From Craspedostauros australis (lineage: Eukaryota; Bacillariophyta; Bacillariophyceae; Mastogloiales; Achnanthaceae), in assembly GCA_026770025.1 (NCBI GenBank), contig JAMXDE010000018.1, positions 496,001 to 560,000 of the forward strand: a stretch of DNA of 64,000 bases, read 5' to 3'. The notes beneath the pieces were generated by a model that was given only the letters and a program-made list of their open reading frames with translations, was not told the origin of the DNA and searched no databases. A program made the position numbers and the translations under genes. Of this stretch, positions 63,138 through 64,000 are shown piece by piece. Within the stretch, counting starts at the first letter, position 1, and each line of letters starts with the position of its first letter.

Positions 63138-64000
63138 TTATGGCGAGACGACGACCGTCGGGCACTTGTTGGTGCCCCACAGACATGTCTCATGCTCTTC
63201 ATTTTCGTACGGAATGCAAACGCGCGTGTTGATGTCCTGGCACGGACCGTCGGTGTTGTAGGTGCAGCCGGTGCATCGCACCTCGGTGATTGGACCGTTG
63301 CCTTCGCCAGGGCCGGGTTGCGATGGAGGTGTCCATGGATCGCCTCCGACCATGTCGGCACACAGGATGGTGCCGGGTGGGCAGTTGCCGTCGGAGTCCC
63401 AGAATGGCCAGCAGACAGTGTTGGAGGACTTGCAGGGACCGGCGGTGCCGTGGAAGCAGCCCGTGCACATTCCGGCTGCGTCTGTGGGTGTGCCTTGCGG
63501 CACGTCGATGACTTCATTGACGGGGTTGGAAGGTGCCACGACGTCGACGATGGTTTCTCCCACATCCTCGGTTGGTGCGCTGGTTGGTTCCGGATCAGGC
63601 AGGGTCGTGGGATGGCTGGTGGGCGATGCCTGAGGATCCTGTGGCGCGGGAGTGACCGCCACCACTTCCCCGGAATCCTTGATCCCGCAAAGCTTGGCAC
63701 CGACGGTACTGGCGGCCTGACATTCGTCCGGGGTCTTGGCCCAGTTGACGCAGGATGGGTTCATGGCGAGGGAGTACTTGAGTCCGCACTGTCCGTCGCT
63801 GCAGCCCGAGCACAGGGCCTCCTCCGTGTACCACTTGCCGCGGGCTGGCTGCGCGGCGTTACCGGCACCCGTGAGGCTGTACTTGGTGGGGTTGTAGATG
63901 TGACGCAGGGCGCTGAGGGCCTTCTTGAAGTTGTTGAATCTGTCGCCTGGCTCGTGGACGTTGCCGGCGCCTTGGCAGAAGAGGGCGGGGCAGCCGCGGT
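63138..64000 (-). CDS. secreted Cys-module protein, 3' part (runs off window)
   Basis: The frame is open from the right edge to a stop at 63,138, about 287 residues; the start lies outside. It contains Cys modules of the type C-x-G-C....G-P-C......V-C-x-P...C..G-T..C (CTGCFHGTAGPC with CWPFWDSDGNCPPGT; CTGCTYNTDGPC with VCIPYENEEHETC), plus a related upstream one (CSGCSDGQCG). Between them is a Pro/Thr/Ser linker (PTSHPTTLPDPEPTSAPTED). An extracellular or wall protein is likely. The upstream part (RFNNFKKALSALRHIYNPTK) has no recognised domain. Confidence 0.75.
   Translation of the reverse strand, partial: RGCPALFCQGAGNVHEPGDRFNNFKKALSALRHIYNPTKYSLTGAGNAAQPARGKWYTEEALCSGCSDGQCGLKYSLAMNPSCVNWAKTPDECQAASTVGAKLCGIKDSGEVVAVTPAPQDPQASPTSHPTTLPDPEPTSAPTEDVGETIVDVVAPSNPVNEVIDVPQGTPTDAAGMCTGCFHGTAGPCKSSNTVCWPFWDSDGNCPPGTILCADMVGGDPWTPPSQPGPGEGNGPITEVRCTGCTYNTDGPCQDINTRVCIPYENEEHETCLWGTNKCPTVVVSP

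Noticed and set aside
1-64000. tRNA, rRNA, riboswitch or bacterial operon signals
   Set aside because: Read for cloverleaf and conserved RNA patterns without a convincing match; gene structure is eukaryotic with introns.

Overview
The window is nuclear DNA of a photosynthetic heterokont alga, most likely a centric diatom or a close relative (Parmales would also fit). The evidence is indirect. Several proteins start with a signal peptide that ends in an A-x-A / Phe cleavage motif (ASA-FC, AAA-FV, AAA-FQ), the hallmark of heterokont plastid presequences. There are two chitin synthases, remains of a galactolipid (MGDG) synthase gene, a Calvin-type SBPase without a presequence, and a secreted protein with the PTS-x-PTS stalk common in stramenopiles. 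Genes are compact, with zero or one short spliceosomal intron (99-294 bp). Every intron that can be placed by homology starts GTNNGT, or near it, and ends in AG. No rRNA, tRNA, CRISPR array or virus-like element was recognised.

Layout. 1-10.4 kb: end of proteasome ATPase RPT5 (+), then minus-strand genes for a small secreted poly-Asp protein, a plastid protein, a degenerate-Nudix/HAD fusion, a secreted trypsin-like protease on a PTS-repeat stalk, and a BAF-like helix-hairpin-helix protein. 11.6-17.3 kb: plastid Der/EngA GTPase (+), a one-domain PDI-like protein (-), and a secreted Cys protein built of 18-residue repeats (-). 18.0-34.2 kb: a direct tandem duplication with units of about 7.5 and 8.4 kb. 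Each unit carries a broken MGDG synthase gene (+), a small secreted protein with 11-residue helical repeats (+), and a giant Gln/Ser/Arg-rich disordered protein (-). 35.7-57.4 kb: two paralogous chitin synthases (-) flank three Mpv17/PMP22-family genes, a choline-dehydrogenase-like GMC oxidoreductase, a type I membrane protein and a presequence-less SBPase. 58.5-64 kb: a plastid-targeted membrane protein, MsrA, an AceTr (GPR1/FUN34/yaaH) transporter, and the end of a secreted Cys-module protein cut by the window edge.

How the genes work together. This is a eukaryotic housekeeping neighbourhood, not an operon system. Shared themes are plastid biogenesis (Der, two unknown plastid proteins, former MGDG synthase), the cell surface and secretory pathway (chitin synthases, protease, Cys-repeat proteins, PDI-like), and organelle membranes (Mpv17 family, AceTr). 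The most informative stretch is the tandem duplication. Comparing the two copies reveals a 162-bp insertion with a 5-bp target duplication that may behave as a new intron, a 74-bp deletion between short direct repeats, repeat-number change in the secreted protein, and pseudogene lesions older than the duplication.
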